A stretch of DNA of 64,000 nucleotides, from assembly GCA_025141835.1 (NCBI GenBank), contig CP081102.1, positions 1,054,001-1,118,000 on the forward strand. The letters are read 5' to 3'. Positions 8,038-16,968 of the stretch are shown one piece after another. Position 1 is the stretch's first letter. Each line of letters opens with the position of its first letter. Source of the DNA: Rhodobacteraceae bacterium M385. GTDB taxonomy: Bacteria; Pseudomonadota; Alphaproteobacteria; Rhodobacterales; Rhodobacteraceae. The notes under the pieces were generated by a model, which saw only the letters and a program-made list of their open reading frames with translations, ran no database searches and was not told the DNA's origin. Made by a program: the position numbers and the translations under genes.

Positions 8038-9043
8038 GTCCGGCCTCACACGTGTCGTTTCAGTTACCATTGGACCCGAGCCGGGTCCGCGCCTTGATAA
8101 GGCACTGGCCCGCGCCGTGCCAGAGGCAGAGGCGATTAGCCGAACACGGTTGGCCAAACTGATCCCGGCGGGCGCCGTCACCTTGAATGGCGCGGTTCTG
8201 ACGGATCCCAAGGCGAAGGTGGTCGAAGGCGACGTGGTCACGATCACTGTCGAGGAATCCGCCGAAGTGGAAACGGTGGCCGAGGATATTCCCTTGGACA
8301 TTATCCACGAAGATGAAGACCTGATTGTGGTCAACAAGCCCGCTGGCATGGTGGTGCATCCCGCGCCGGGCTCGCCCTCGGGGACATTGGTGAACGCGTT
8401 ACTGCATCATTTTGGGGGCAAACTGTCGGGCGTGGGGGGCGAAAAGCGCCCCGGCATCGTGCACCGGATCGACAAGGATACCTCGGGGCTGTTGGTGGTG
8501 GCCAAGTCTGATCGCGCCCATCACGGATTGGCGGCGCAATTCGCCGATCATTCGATGGAGCGGGAATATCTGGCGCTTTGCCACGGGGCCCCCGATGGTG
8601 CAGATCCACGCCTGCGCGGTGTCAAAGGCGTGAGTTTTGAGGGCTCTACCGTGAAGATCACCACGCAACTTGCCCGCCACAAGACCGACCGACAGCGTCA
8701 AGCGGTGCTGTTCACCGGGGGCCGTCACGCCGTAACCCGCGTGCGTGTGGTCGAGGCCTATGGCCCGGTCTCGCTGGTGTCGTGCCGTTTGGAAACCGGA
8801 CGTACGCACCAGATTAGGGTCCATATGTCCCACGCGGGCCATGCTTTGATCGGCGATCAGACCTATGGGGGGCGCCGACGGGTCAGCGCCAAAGTGCTGG
8901 GAGCCGAGAAGTTAAATACCTTCCCGCGCCAAGCCCTGCACGCGGCGACGCTGGGGTTCGTGCACCCGGTCACTAAGGAATTTCTGAGCTTTGAGGCCCC
9001 CTTGCCGGATGATTTTCGCGATTTGCTGGCGGCATTAACGTAA
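8036..9043 (+). CDS. rluD: RluA-family 23S rRNA pseudouridine synthase, RluD-like
   Basis: 335 residues: an N-terminal S4 RNA-binding domain (about 15-75) and a catalytic domain with the signature HRIDKDTSGL (143-152), where Asp146 should be the nucleophile, plus RTHQIRVHM and the C-terminal HPVTKEFLSFEAPLP. It converts specific uridines in 23S rRNA to pseudouridine. RluD is favoured by the S4 domain, the length and the position before rpoH, but the target site is not proven. The ATG at 8036 lies inside the divergent DUF6476 start, so its promoter must be within that gene. Confidence 0.9.
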   Translation: MSGLTRVVSVTIGPEPGPRLDKALARAVPEAEAISRTRLAKLIPAGAVTLNGAVLTDPKAKVVEGDVVTITVEESAEVETVAEDIPLDIIHEDEDLIVVNKPAGMVVHPAPGSPSGTLVNALLHHFGGKLSGVGGEKRPGIVHRIDKDTSGLLVVAKSDRAHHGLAAQFADHSMEREYLALCHGAPDGADPRLRGVKGVSFEGSTVKITTQLARHKTDRQRQAVLFTGGRHAVTRVRVVEAYGPVSLVSCRLETGRTHQIRVHMSHAGHALIGDQTYGGRRRVSAKVLGAEKLNTFPRQALHAATLGFVHPVTKEFLSFEAPLPDDFRDLLAALT

Positions 9044-9291
9044 TCGCAACAATTCCTGACTAACCACGCGGCTGAGGGGATGGTTTGAAAAGTATCACAT
9101 GTGCGCAAATGCACGTTACTGCGCGTTCTGGCCAGTTGCCTTGTTTTTCCGAGAGGTTCATATCCTTTGTACAAAATGTAAACGCGACCTCTTGAAGTTA
9201 AGTTAATCGTATTTACATGCCATATCATACCGGAAAGCGCATCAACGCGCCCGGCCCGTAAATCGGGACAATCGCACGAGGGGAACCAGTC

Positions 9292-10188
9292 ATGGCCAAT
9301 TATGCAAATCTTCCCGCCCCAACGCCCGAGGGCGGTCTAAATCGTTACCTTCAGGAAATCCGCAAGTTTCCGATGCTGGAGCCTGAAGAAGAATACATGC
9401 TCGCAAAGGCATGGGTCGAAAACGAAGACACGGACGCGGCGCACAAGATGGTCACGTCCCACCTGCGTTTGGCGGCTAAAATCGCCATGGGCTATCGCGG
9501 CTACGGCTTGCCTCAGGCCGAGGTGATCTCGGAAGCGAACGTGGGCCTGATGCAGGCGGTCAAGAAATTTGACCCCGAAAAGGGCTTCCGCCTGGCGACC
9601 TACGCCATGTGGTGGATCCGCGCCGCGATTCAGGAATACGTCCTGCGGTCGTGGTCGATGGTGAAACTTGGCACGACATCCGCGCAAAAGAAGTTGTTCT
9701 TCAACCTGCGTAAAGCCAAGGCCCGTATCGGCGCGCTGGAAGAGGGTGACTTGCGCCCGGAAAACGTTGCGCGGATCGCCAATGACCTTGGCGTGACCGA
9801 GACGGAAGTTGTCTCCATGAACCGCCGTATGTCGGGGGGCGATGCCTCGCTCAACGCGACGGTCGGCTCGGAAGACGGCGGCACGGCGCAGTGGCAGGAT
9901 TGGCTGGAAGACGAAGACGCCGATCAAGCAACCGATTACGCAGAGCGGGACGAATACCAAAGCCGCATGGCCCTGATGGCGGAGGCGATGGAAGTGCTGA
10001 ACGAGCGGGAAAAAGATATCCTGACCCAGCGCCGCTTGCAGGAAAAAGCCGTGACGCTTGAAGAGCTGTCCGCCGTTTATGATGTTAGCCGCGAACGCAT
10101 TCGCCAGATTGAAGTGCGGGCGTTTGAAAAGCTGCAAAAGCGGATGCGCGACCTGGCGCGGGAACAAGGCATGTTGGCCACCGCGTAA
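9292..10188 (+). CDS. rpoH: Heat-shock sigma factor RpoH (sigma-32), RpoH-I type
   Basis: 298-residue sigma-70-family protein. The region 2 core is KFDPEKGFRLATYAMWWIRAAIQEYVL, the diagnostic RpoH box QKKLFFNLR is at 132-140, and region 4 ends with the helix-turn-helix YDVSRERIRQIEVRAFEKL. The N-terminus (LPAPTPEGGLNRYLQEI) resembles Rhodobacter RpoH-I. It directs heat-shock transcription; groESL and hsp20 in this window have matching promoters. GAGGGG precedes the ATG. I see no obvious RNA thermometer in its 248-base upstream region and no clear promoter, although the region is AT-rich near 9190-9230. A terminator-like hairpin follows at 10234. Confidence 0.96.
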   Translation: MANYANLPAPTPEGGLNRYLQEIRKFPMLEPEEEYMLAKAWVENEDTDAAHKMVTSHLRLAAKIAMGYRGYGLPQAEVISEANVGLMQAVKKFDPEKGFRLATYAMWWIRAAIQEYVLRSWSMVKLGTTSAQKKLFFNLRKAKARIGALEEGDLRPENVARIANDLGVTETEVVSMNRRMSGGDASLNATVGSEDGGTAQWQDWLEDEDADQATDYAERDEYQSRMALMAEAMEVLNEREKDILTQRRLQEKAVTLEELSAVYDVSRERIRQIEVRAFEKLQKRMRDLAREQGMLATA

Positions 10189-10233
10189 GGCAAAAGATAG
10201 GGCGCGTTTGCCCAAGGCGTGCCCAAGACAGAA

Positions 10234-10265
10234 GGCCCATGCGGTTCACCCGTGTGGGTCTTTTC
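10234..10265 (+). terminator. Terminator after rpoH
   Basis: GGCCCATGCGG pairs with CCCGTGTGGGTC (about 11 bp including G-U pairs) around a TTCA-type loop, followed by TTTT. It starts 45 bases after the rpoH stop. Confidence 0.7.
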
Positions 10266-10370
10266 CATGCTGGGGATGGGACTGTGGGTACGGAAACCCT
10301 GCCTTTCGGGACACGCGGGTAGGGGGCATAACTGTTCACAGACAGCGCCCAACAACATCGGACACACCCC

Positions 10371-10508
10371 ATGCTTCGCCGCCTCTTTACCCTGCCTAAA
10401 GCCGCCCCCAAGGGCACCGCTGAAGAGGATGTCTTTGCCCTTCTTGCGGCTCTACCGCAGTTCAGCATTGCCCGCGCCGCGCAACAGCCCCAGCCCGGAG
10501 ACGCGTGA
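10371..10508 (+). CDS. Small ORF upstream of globin-like gene (45 aa), unknown
   Basis: A 45-residue frame, MLRRLFTLPKAAPKGTAEED to QPQPGDA, whose TGA is one base before the ATG of the next gene (TGATATG). The tight spacing suggests either a real small protein or a leader peptide coupling translation of the downstream gene. No strong ribosome-binding site is seen (only GGA, nine bases upstream), and there is no recognised family. Amphipathic N-terminus with RR. Confidence 0.4.
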   Translation: MLRRLFTLPKAAPKGTAEEDVFALLAALPQFSIARAAQQPQPGDA

Positions 10509-10509
10509 T

Positions 10510-10944
10510 ATGTCTGTGACCACCATGCCTCCCGTTACCCCTGTGCAACTCGCCTTGGTGAAAGCGACCCTCCCGCGCATCAGCCAACGCCCTGCCCAGA
10601 CCGAAATGGCGTTTCGGATGCATCTGGCCCGCTACGCGCCTGCCATGGGGCAGCGCCTGCCTGTGTGCCCTGCCACCATGCTCACAAACGCCGTTGCCGT
10701 GATCAATCATCCCGGCGCTTTGCGGGCGCTTGTCGGCGGGCTGGCCCATGAATTGCGAGCCTCTGGTATGTCTCCGCGCGGCTATATGGCGATCCATGCG
10801 GCGCTAATGGATACGGTTTGTGAACATCTGTCTCACAATCTTGAGCTGGAAGAGGCCTATTCTGATGTGATTGGCACGGTGCTTGCCACGATGCTGGCCG
10901 AGGCTCACGGCCCCCGTAGCCACACGATGCCACTGGCGGCTTGA
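10510..10944 (+). CDS. Globin-like protein, heme ligation doubtful
   Basis: 144 residues. The helix pattern matches single-domain bacterial globins: an N-terminal TPVQLALVKATLPRISQ, the mid-protein TMLTNAVAVINHPGALRALVGGLAHELRASGMSPRGYMAIHAALMDTV, here described in pieces, and a closing EEAYSDVIGTVLATML. The region that would hold the distal heme pocket looks shortened. The only histidine near the proximal position (LAHEL) is displaced by about two residues from the usual F8 site. It may be a non-heme sensory globin. Assignment rests on pattern recognition and is tentative. Confidence 0.6.
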   Translation: MSVTTMPPVTPVQLALVKATLPRISQRPAQTEMAFRMHLARYAPAMGQRLPVCPATMLTNAVAVINHPGALRALVGGLAHELRASGMSPRGYMAIHAALMDTVCEHLSHNLELEEAYSDVIGTVLATMLAEAHGPRSHTMPLAA

Positions 10945-10968
10945 ACCGCGGCGCGATAGCTTGGCCCC

Positions 10969-11937
10969 ATGACACAACATCTGACATGGGGCATCCTCGG
11001 GGCCGCTGGTTTTGCGCGTAAAACCATGGCTCCCGCGATCCACGCCGCCCGCCGCACCCGCCCGAAATCCATTGCCACCCGCGATCCCGCCCGCGCGATC
11101 CCATTCGAAGACCTCGTGCCCGGGTTGCGAGTCGAGCGGAGCTACGACGCCATCTTGAGTGACCCCGAGATTGACGCCGTCTACATCCCCCTGCCCAACG
11201 CGCTGCACACGGAATGGAGCATTAAGGCCGCCGAGGCTGGAAAGCACGTGCTGTGCGAAAAGCCGATTGGCCTGTCGACCGATGATTTCGACACTCTGAT
11301 TGCAACGCGTGAGGCCACAGGCCGCCTGATCGCAGAGGCCTGGATGCCGGCCCATCACCCGCAATGGCACCGCACGCGCCAATTGATCGCCGAGGGCGCC
11401 ATCGGGCGCCTGCATCATGTGACCGGCGTGTTTACCTATGGCCTTGCCGACCCTTCGAACATCCGCCTTTCGGCTGATCTGGGCGGCGGTGCGTTGCGCG
11501 ATATCGGGGTCTATCCCATCGGGGCCTTCCGCCTTGCGACGGGGTTGGAGCCTGCGCCCGTCCATGTCGATATGGTGCGCGAGAATGGTGTCGACACCTC
11601 GACCTGGGTGTCGTCACGGGCGGGAAACGTGCGGTTTGATTTCCACGTATCCATGCGCGCCTCGCGCTATCAAACCATGATGTTTCACGGCACTGAAGGG
11701 ACGCTTTGCGTGCCCGCGCCGTTCAACCCCGGCTCTTACGCCGAGGCGCAGATTATCATTGAACGCGACGGGGCTGAGGTGCAGGTGATCCGCTATCCCG
11801 GCGTTGATCAATACATCGCGCAGGTTGAAGCCGTGGCAGCCTATGTCCTTGACGGTGCCGCTTTCGCTTGTCCGCTGGAACGATCTCGAGGCACCCAAGC
11901 GGTGTTGGACGCGATTTTTGCCCAAGCAACTGGTTAA
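10969..11937 (+). CDS. Gfo/Idh/MocA family oxidoreductase
   Basis: 322 residues. The N-terminal Rossmann domain carries WGILGAAGFARKTM (dinucleotide-binding glycines) and the family motif CEKPIGLS near residue 97, where the Lys is usually catalytic. The C-terminal alpha/beta domain contains GGGALRDIGVYPIGAF, typical of sugar or dihydrodiol dehydrogenase-like members. It probably uses NAD(P)H on a sugar-type substrate that is not predictable here. It begins 24 bases after the globin-like gene, on the same strand. Confidence 0.9.
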   Translation: MTQHLTWGILGAAGFARKTMAPAIHAARRTRPKSIATRDPARAIPFEDLVPGLRVERSYDAILSDPEIDAVYIPLPNALHTEWSIKAAEAGKHVLCEKPIGLSTDDFDTLIATREATGRLIAEAWMPAHHPQWHRTRQLIAEGAIGRLHHVTGVFTYGLADPSNIRLSADLGGGALRDIGVYPIGAFRLATGLEPAPVHVDMVRENGVDTSTWVSSRAGNVRFDFHVSMRASRYQTMMFHGTEGTLCVPAPFNPGSYAEAQIIIERDGAEVQVIRYPGVDQYIAQVEAVAAYVLDGAAFACPLERSRGTQAVLDAIFAQATG

Positions 11938-12009
11938 GGCGTGACTGGGCTGGTCGCCGCGCGGACGGGCGGCTAAACTCTGCCCGACGCTTGAAAAAGG
12001 ACGCCTTCC

Positions 12010-12315
12010 ATGGCCCGAAATGATGACGAGAATCTAGAAGGCCGCCTGAACGGCGAACAGCCCGAGGGCGAGCGTGATGCGATCTTGCAGCGGCTGCTAC
12101 ATGTGGTCCTGATCGCCATCATGCTCAGCCTTGCCAGCACGGTTCTGACAGCGATCACCGTGATCCAATTCATCGTGATTGCCGTCTCCAAGGGAGAGCC
12201 GAATGAAAGGTTGGCCGATTTCGGCACCGATCTGGGGATTTGGATGGCCAAGGCCGCCCGTTACCAAGCGGCGGCCTCGGACGTGAAGCCTTGGCCCTGG
12301 ACCGATCTAGACTAG
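12010..12315 (+). CDS. DUF4389 domain membrane protein
   Basis: 101 residues with one strong membrane segment (about 28-60, LLHVVLIAIMLSLASTVLTA onward) and the DUF4389-type stretch NERLADFGTDLGIWMAKAARY, ending in a Trp-rich PWPWTDLD. DUF4389 proteins are conserved but uncharacterised; the family resembles lipase-associated or envelope proteins. It converges on the M19 dipeptidase with only 15 bases between stops. Confidence 0.8.
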   Translation: MARNDDENLEGRLNGEQPEGERDAILQRLLHVVLIAIMLSLASTVLTAITVIQFIVIAVSKGEPNERLADFGTDLGIWMAKAARYQAAASDVKPWPWTDLD

Positions 12316-12330
12316 CGCCGCGTTAACCAA

Positions 12331-13518
12331 TCAGTTCAACCGCGCCCGCAGAACTCGTAGCATGTTTTCGCCCATGACCGCGCGAATCTGATCGTCCGTC
12401 GCACCCGCCCGCAGCAGGGCATCTGTCAGGGCAGACAATTCGGACGACACAAACCCCACCGAAACCGATCCATCATAGTCCGACCCAAGCGAGACGTGAT
12501 CCACCCCAACCGCTTCAATCGCCGCCATAATCACACGGGCGACCCCATCGGGGCTGTCATCACAGGTCACATCGGCCCAATAGCCGATCCCGATCACGCC
12601 GCCCCCTTGATCCGCGCCGTTGGCCACAATCGCCCGCATCAGATCGTCGGGGAAATTGCGATGCGCATCACAGGCGGATCGCAGGCCCGTGTGGCTAACA
12701 ATCAGCGGAATATCCGTGGCCGCGATCACGTCGCGGGCGACTTGTTCCGAGGAATGGGCAAGGTCCAGCACCATGCCGCGGGCCACGACCTCGGCCACGA
12801 CTTCTTGTCCGAACGCCGTTAACCCTTGGTCGCCGACACCGTGCAGTGATCCGCCCAATTCGTTGTCGAAGAAATGGTGCAATCCGATGACCCGGTAGCC
12901 CGCGTCCTCCATCCGGTCGAGGTTGGCGATATCGCCTTCCAGCGCGTGGGCGCCCTCAATCCCCAACAATCCGCCCACGACCTGCACCCCTTGGCTGCGG
13001 GCCAATAGCAGTGCGTCCAAATCAGCCTCGGTGGTGATGACACGCAACGCGCCGTCCGAGGTTTCTGCGAAACCATGCAAACGCTCGGCCTGATAAAGCG
13101 CGCGCTCGGTCAAGCTGTTCCAGGTGCGCGGCGGCCAGAGTTGCGCCATGGCCAGTGTGGTGATGTTGTCGCGGGCATCTGCGGTGTTCTCGTGGTAATT
13201 CTGCCCGGCCGGAGATTTCGTGACGGCCGTAAAAACTTGCAGCGCCACGTTGCCGGTCAGAAGGCGGGGCACATCGACGTGGCCAAAGGTGCTTTCGCGG
13301 GTCAGATCCCGGTTCCAAAGCAGGCTGTCCGCGTGCCAATCCCCGATGGTCAAAGACCCGTGCAGGGCGGCGGCATCATCTGAAACAGGGTAGGGACCTT
13401 GCCAGTTCACCGCGTTGCGTTGGGATTCCACATAGCCCGGCCCAAAGGCCAAAAAGGCCGCGAAAAGCACGACCGCAAGCAGCAATAACCGTCCGAGAAA
13501 CTTACCAAAAACCCGCAT
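12331..13518 (-). CDS. Membrane dipeptidase, M19 family
   Basis: About 395 residues. I choose the ATG at 13518 over one two codons upstream because GGAGG lies exactly six bases before it. An N-terminal membrane anchor (about 5-28) is followed by the renal-dipeptidase domain with DWHADSLLW (metal-binding HxD), GIEGAHALEG (bridging Glu), IVSHTGLRS and SLGSDYDGS. It cleaves dipeptides outside the cytoplasm. It lies downstream of the leftward peptidase block but is separated from the M28 gene by 85 bases. Confidence 0.92.
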   Translation of the reverse strand: MRVFGKFLGRLLLLAVVLFAAFLAFGPGYVESQRNAVNWQGPYPVSDDAAALHGSLTIGDWHADSLLWNRDLTRESTFGHVDVPRLLTGNVALQVFTAVTKSPAGQNYHENTADARDNITTLAMAQLWPPRTWNSLTERALYQAERLHGFAETSDGALRVITTEADLDALLLARSQGVQVVGGLLGIEGAHALEGDIANLDRMEDAGYRVIGLHHFFDNELGGSLHGVGDQGLTAFGQEVVAEVVARGMVLDLAHSSEQVARDVIAATDIPLIVSHTGLRSACDAHRNFPDDLMRAIVANGADQGGGVIGIGYWADVTCDDSPDGVARVIMAAIEAVGVDHVSLGSDYDGSVSVGFVSSELSALTDALLRAGATDDQIRAVMGENMLRVLRARLN

Positions 13519-13603
13519 GTTCATCCTCCCCGCGATGTCATCGCAAGGTAGCCACGCCCGCGCATTTTACGCAAGAGCGATGGGCGCGAGGATACAAGTC
13601 ACT

Positions 13604-14509
13604 CTACACCCCACAGTATCGCGCCACCCCGGCCACGACCATGCGCGTCGCCTGCTCTAGCCGGCCGTAGTCGATGACTTCAGGGATATCGCGGCTGGTG
13701 CCGTAACGGGGGCTTTCCACCCCGCCGTCGTAAAGCCCCATAGCTGGGAAACCCGCCGCCTCGAACGGCATGTAATCGCTGGACCATATGTCTGTATGGG
13801 TGGTGTTCAACGTGGTGTATTGGGCCGCGACCTGGGCCATTAGCTGCCCGAAAACAGCAGAGGCTGCATCATTGTCCGCCACGGCATTGCCCATGTCGTA
13901 TTCCACGATCATCGGCGCGTTCGGGTTGGGTGGGCGCCATCCCAACATATCAAGGTTCACCATCATCTCGATCGGCCAGCCCTCGGTCCGGGCAAACTCC
14001 GCCAACGCGGCGGAGCCGAACAGCCCCTGTTCCTCCCCCGCAAAAGCCACCGCAACGATGCTTTTGTTAAGCCCCGCGCCTGACAGGATGCGGTAAGCCT
14101 CAAACATCGCGGCCATGCCGGTGGCGTTATCATTGGCACCGGGCGCGTTGTTCATCGGATCTTCCGAGGCGCTGTCGTAATGCGCCCCGATCAAGATCAC
14201 CCCGCGTGTATCGCTGGCATCGCCCAGAATGAAATTGTGCCGTGTCTTGCCGGAGGGCATCTGGAACCCAAACCGCGTGACATCGCCCTGTTGGGCCATC
14301 AGATCATAGACCCAGCCTTCGACAACCGGGAAGTTGGGATGGCCTGTGAAGCGCGTCGGAAAGCGTGTCAGCCCGTGGATCACGTTCGCCAGCGCATCGG
14401 TCGAGACTTGATCGACCAGCGCCGCAATCGGATCAGCCTGCGCGGCCACGGGGCCGGAAAGCAGGGCGGCGGCCCCACCCATCAGGACATGCCGTCGGTC
14501 CAGAGTCAC
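13604..14509 (-). CDS. Exported M28 family aminopeptidase
   Basis: 301 residues starting at a GTG that overlaps the stop of the upstream acetyltransferase. The N-terminus MTLDRRHVLMGGAAALLSGP is a Tat-type signal (RR followed by a hydrophobic stretch). The zinc site is visible: GAHYDSASEDP, GANDNATGMAAM, FAGEEQGLFGS and VNLDMLGW. It is therefore a periplasmic zinc exopeptidase, specificity unknown. It is the last gene of the pepF-GNAT-M28 operon. Confidence 0.9.
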   Translation of the reverse strand: MTLDRRHVLMGGAAALLSGPVAAQADPIAALVDQVSTDALANVIHGLTRFPTRFTGHPNFPVVEGWVYDLMAQQGDVTRFGFQMPSGKTRHNFILGDASDTRGVILIGAHYDSASEDPMNNAPGANDNATGMAAMFEAYRILSGAGLNKSIVAVAFAGEEQGLFGSAALAEFARTEGWPIEMMVNLDMLGWRPPNPNAPMIVEYDMGNAVADNDAASAVFGQLMAQVAAQYTTLNTTHTDIWSSDYMPFEAAGFPAMGLYDGGVESPRYGTSRDIPEVIDYGRLEQATRMVVAGVARYCGV

Positions 14510-14988
14510 AGGCCCAACCGCATGATATGTTGCGGTCCTGCGCCCCCGCCCAGATAGAGCGCACCTGTGTCCTTGAACCCGGCCCGTTCATAGACACGGT
14601 AAGCGCCCAAGTTGCGGCAATTCACGGTCAAAGCAATGGAAGGCGCATCGGGGTAATCGCGGCGCAGCACGTCTGGTAATTGCCCCAAGGCCGCCGCTGC
14701 GATTCCGCGCCCCTGTTGGCGATGGTCGACGATGAAATACCGCAAACCAACCTCATCTTGGGCGGCAAAATCATAGGCCCCGTAGCCCCGATCAATCCTG
14801 AAAAGGCCCGCAGGCCCTTCGGCGGTTTCGATCCCGTAAAGGTCCATGTGCTCTGGCAGATCATCGAAGGCTGCCTCGGGCCGCCCGCCAAAGGTCTCTT
14901 GTGCAGGCGGTATCGTGATTGTGGCAAAGGCCGCGCGGTCCGTATCGGTCAGGCGGCGCAGGGTCACGCCGCCTTCACTCGCGCTCAC
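14506..14988 (-). CDS. GNAT N-acetyltransferase
   Basis: 160 residues. GNAT motifs are the RYFIVDHRQQGRGIAAAALG acetyl-CoA loop (about 83-102) and RNLGAYRVYERAGF near the C-terminus. The start is a GTG that overlaps the pepF stop (GTGA at 14985-14988), and its own stop overlaps the M28 start, so translation of all three is probably coupled. Acceptor substrate unknown. Confidence 0.87.
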   Translation of the reverse strand: MSASEGGVTLRRLTDTDRAAFATITIPPAQETFGGRPEAAFDDLPEHMDLYGIETAEGPAGLFRIDRGYGAYDFAAQDEVGLRYFIVDHRQQGRGIAAAALGQLPDVLRRDYPDAPSIALTVNCRNLGAYRVYERAGFKDTGALYLGGGAGPQHIMRLGL

Positions 14989-16808
14989 TCCATCGCCTCC
15001 AACGCGTCAATGAAGCCCTCGATCATGCTCAGGCCCTTGTCCCAGAACGCCGGATCGCTGGCGTCGAGCCCGAAGGGCGCCAAAAGCTCCTTGTGGTGCT
15101 TTGATCCCCCCGCCTTCAGCATGTCGAAATACTTCTCTTCAAAGCCCTCTTCGCCTTCCTCATAGACGGCATAAAGCGCGTTCACGAGGCCATCACCGAA
15201 GGCATAGGCATAGACATAGAAGGGCGAATGGACGAAATGCGGGATGTAGGCCCAGAAGGTCTCATAGCCGTCCATGAACTCGAATACTGGGCCAAGGCTT
15301 TCGCCTTGCACCGACATCCACAGGGCGTTGATGTCATCGACAGTCAGCTCACCATTTCGACGCGCGTCATGCAGCTTGCACTCGAAATCGTAGAAGGCGA
15401 TCTGGCGCACGACGGTGTTGATCATATCCTCGACCTTGCCCGCCAGCATCACCTTGCGCGCAGCATCGTCCTTGGCCTCGGACAGCATCTTGCGGAAGGT
15501 CAGCATTTCGCCGAATACAGATGCGGTTTCGGCCAATGTCAGCGGGGTAGAGGATAACATCTCACCTTGCCCTGCGGCCAAGCGTTGGTGAACGCCGTGG
15601 CCCAACTCGTGCGCGAGGGTCATGACATCGCGCGGTTTGCCCAGGTAGTTGAGCATCACGTAAGGGTGCACGTCGCTCACGGTTGGGTGGGCAAAAGCGC
15701 CGGGGGCCTTGCCCTCTTTCACGCCGGCATCAATCCAGCCGTCGGTGAAGAAGGGCCGCGCCAATTCTTCCATCCGCGGATCAAAGGCGGCGTAGGCCTC
15801 GGACACGACGCGCTGCGCCTCGTCCCATCCTACGATGCGGTTTTCTTCCATCGGCAGGGGGGCATTGCGGTCCCAGACCTGCATCTTGTCCAACCCCATC
15901 CACTTGGCCTTCAGCGCATAATAGCGATGCGACAGGCGCGGATAGGCGGCGACCACGGCATTGCGCAGGGCTTCCACCACCTCAGGCTCCACATGGTTGG
16001 CCAAATGACGGCTCGCTTGCGGCGAGGGCAACCCGCGCCACCGATCGCCAATCTCTTTTTCTTTCGCCAAGGTGTTGTGAACCCGCGCAAACAGCGGCGC
16101 GGTTTCTTCAAACTTCTCGGCCAGCGCCCGTGCACCCGCCTCACGCCGCGTCCGGTCACTGTCGGTCAGAAGGTTCAGGGTCGCTTCGATGCCCATGCTC
16201 TCGCCATCGACTTCAAACACCAGACCCGCGATCTGCTCATCAAAGAGCTTGTTCCAAGCCGACGACCCCACGACCGAGCTGTCGTGAAGAAACTTCTCCA
16301 ACTCATCGCTCAACTGATAGGGCTTCATCGCGCGCATCCGGTCAAACACCGGCTTATAGCGCTCAAGGTCTCCGTTCTCCGCCATCATCGCCTCATAAGG
16401 CGCATCCTCAATGCGGTTGAACTCTAGAGAGAAAAAGACCAGCGGCGTGGTGTAGGTGGTGATCTTGTCCTGCATGTCGGACATGAACTTCGCCCGCTCG
16501 CCATCGGTCGTTTTCTGGTAATACCGCAGACCGGCGAAAGACATGATGCGCCCGGCGATCATGTCGATCTTTTCATAGCGCAAGGTGCATTCCAGCAAAC
16601 CCGCCGCGTCCAAGTCGGCCAACTTCCCTTCGTAATCGGTGGCAAAGGAACGGCACGCCCCCTCCAACCAATCCAAGTCCCGCTTCAGATCGCTCGCGTC
16701 CTGGCCTTCATAAAGGTCGCTCAAATCCCACTCCGGCAAACCCTCCAACGGCGCGCCTCCGGTGTCAGACACAGCATCGCGGGCGGGGGCGGGAAACGAC
16801 AGGCGCAT
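14985..16808 (-). CDS. pepF: Oligoendopeptidase F, M3 family
   Basis: 607 residues from the ATG at 16808, which is preceded by GAGG; a start seven codons upstream is less likely. The zinc motif HELGH is at 400-404 (LAHELGHGVHQ), with the downstream Glu in TLAETASVFGEM. The N-terminal helical domain (to about 200) and the length fit bacterial PepF/M3B enzymes. It is a cytoplasmic metallopeptidase that degrades short peptides. First gene of a coupled operon with a GNAT enzyme and an exported M28 peptidase. Confidence 0.94.
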   Translation of the reverse strand: MRLSFPAPARDAVSDTGGAPLEGLPEWDLSDLYEGQDASDLKRDLDWLEGACRSFATDYEGKLADLDAAGLLECTLRYEKIDMIAGRIMSFAGLRYYQKTTDGERAKFMSDMQDKITTYTTPLVFFSLEFNRIEDAPYEAMMAENGDLERYKPVFDRMRAMKPYQLSDELEKFLHDSSVVGSSAWNKLFDEQIAGLVFEVDGESMGIEATLNLLTDSDRTRREAGARALAEKFEETAPLFARVHNTLAKEKEIGDRWRGLPSPQASRHLANHVEPEVVEALRNAVVAAYPRLSHRYYALKAKWMGLDKMQVWDRNAPLPMEENRIVGWDEAQRVVSEAYAAFDPRMEELARPFFTDGWIDAGVKEGKAPGAFAHPTVSDVHPYVMLNYLGKPRDVMTLAHELGHGVHQRLAAGQGEMLSSTPLTLAETASVFGEMLTFRKMLSEAKDDAARKVMLAGKVEDMINTVVRQIAFYDFECKLHDARRNGELTVDDINALWMSVQGESLGPVFEFMDGYETFWAYIPHFVHSPFYVYAYAFGDGLVNALYAVYEEGEEGFEEKYFDMLKAGGSKHHKELLAPFGLDASDPAFWDKGLSMIEGFIDALEAME

Positions 16809-16873
16809 GGGAATTCCTCTTAAAAACAAGCGTCGTCACAGATATGCGCCCGCGCGGCCAAGGTCTCAACCCG

Positions 16874-16904
16874 CCCCTTCATCTTTTCTCAAATATCGCG
16901 GGGG
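16874..16904 (-). repeat. Dispersed intergenic motif, copy A
   Basis: Minus-strand reading has ATATTTGAGAAAAGATGAAG followed by GGG. Related copies lie at 23709-23732 and 52611-52637; all share a TTG-n-AAGRTGAAGGGG core outside genes. Confidence 0.5.
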
Positions 16905-16911
16905 TAGGCGT

Positions 16912-16952
16912 GTTTTCCTTGGGAAAACCGCCAAGGGGGCCGCGCCCCCTTG
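16912..16952. repeat. Two adjacent perfect hairpins upstream of pepF
   Basis: GTTTTCC-ttg-GGAAAAC (16912-16928) and CAAGGGGGC-CGC-GCCCCCTTG (16932-16952). They lie between the stop of the small exported-protein gene and the start of pepF and could act as a transcript end or a processing site. No U-run follows on either strand. Confidence 0.7.
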
Positions 16953-16968
16953 CGGCGCGTAGCGGCGC

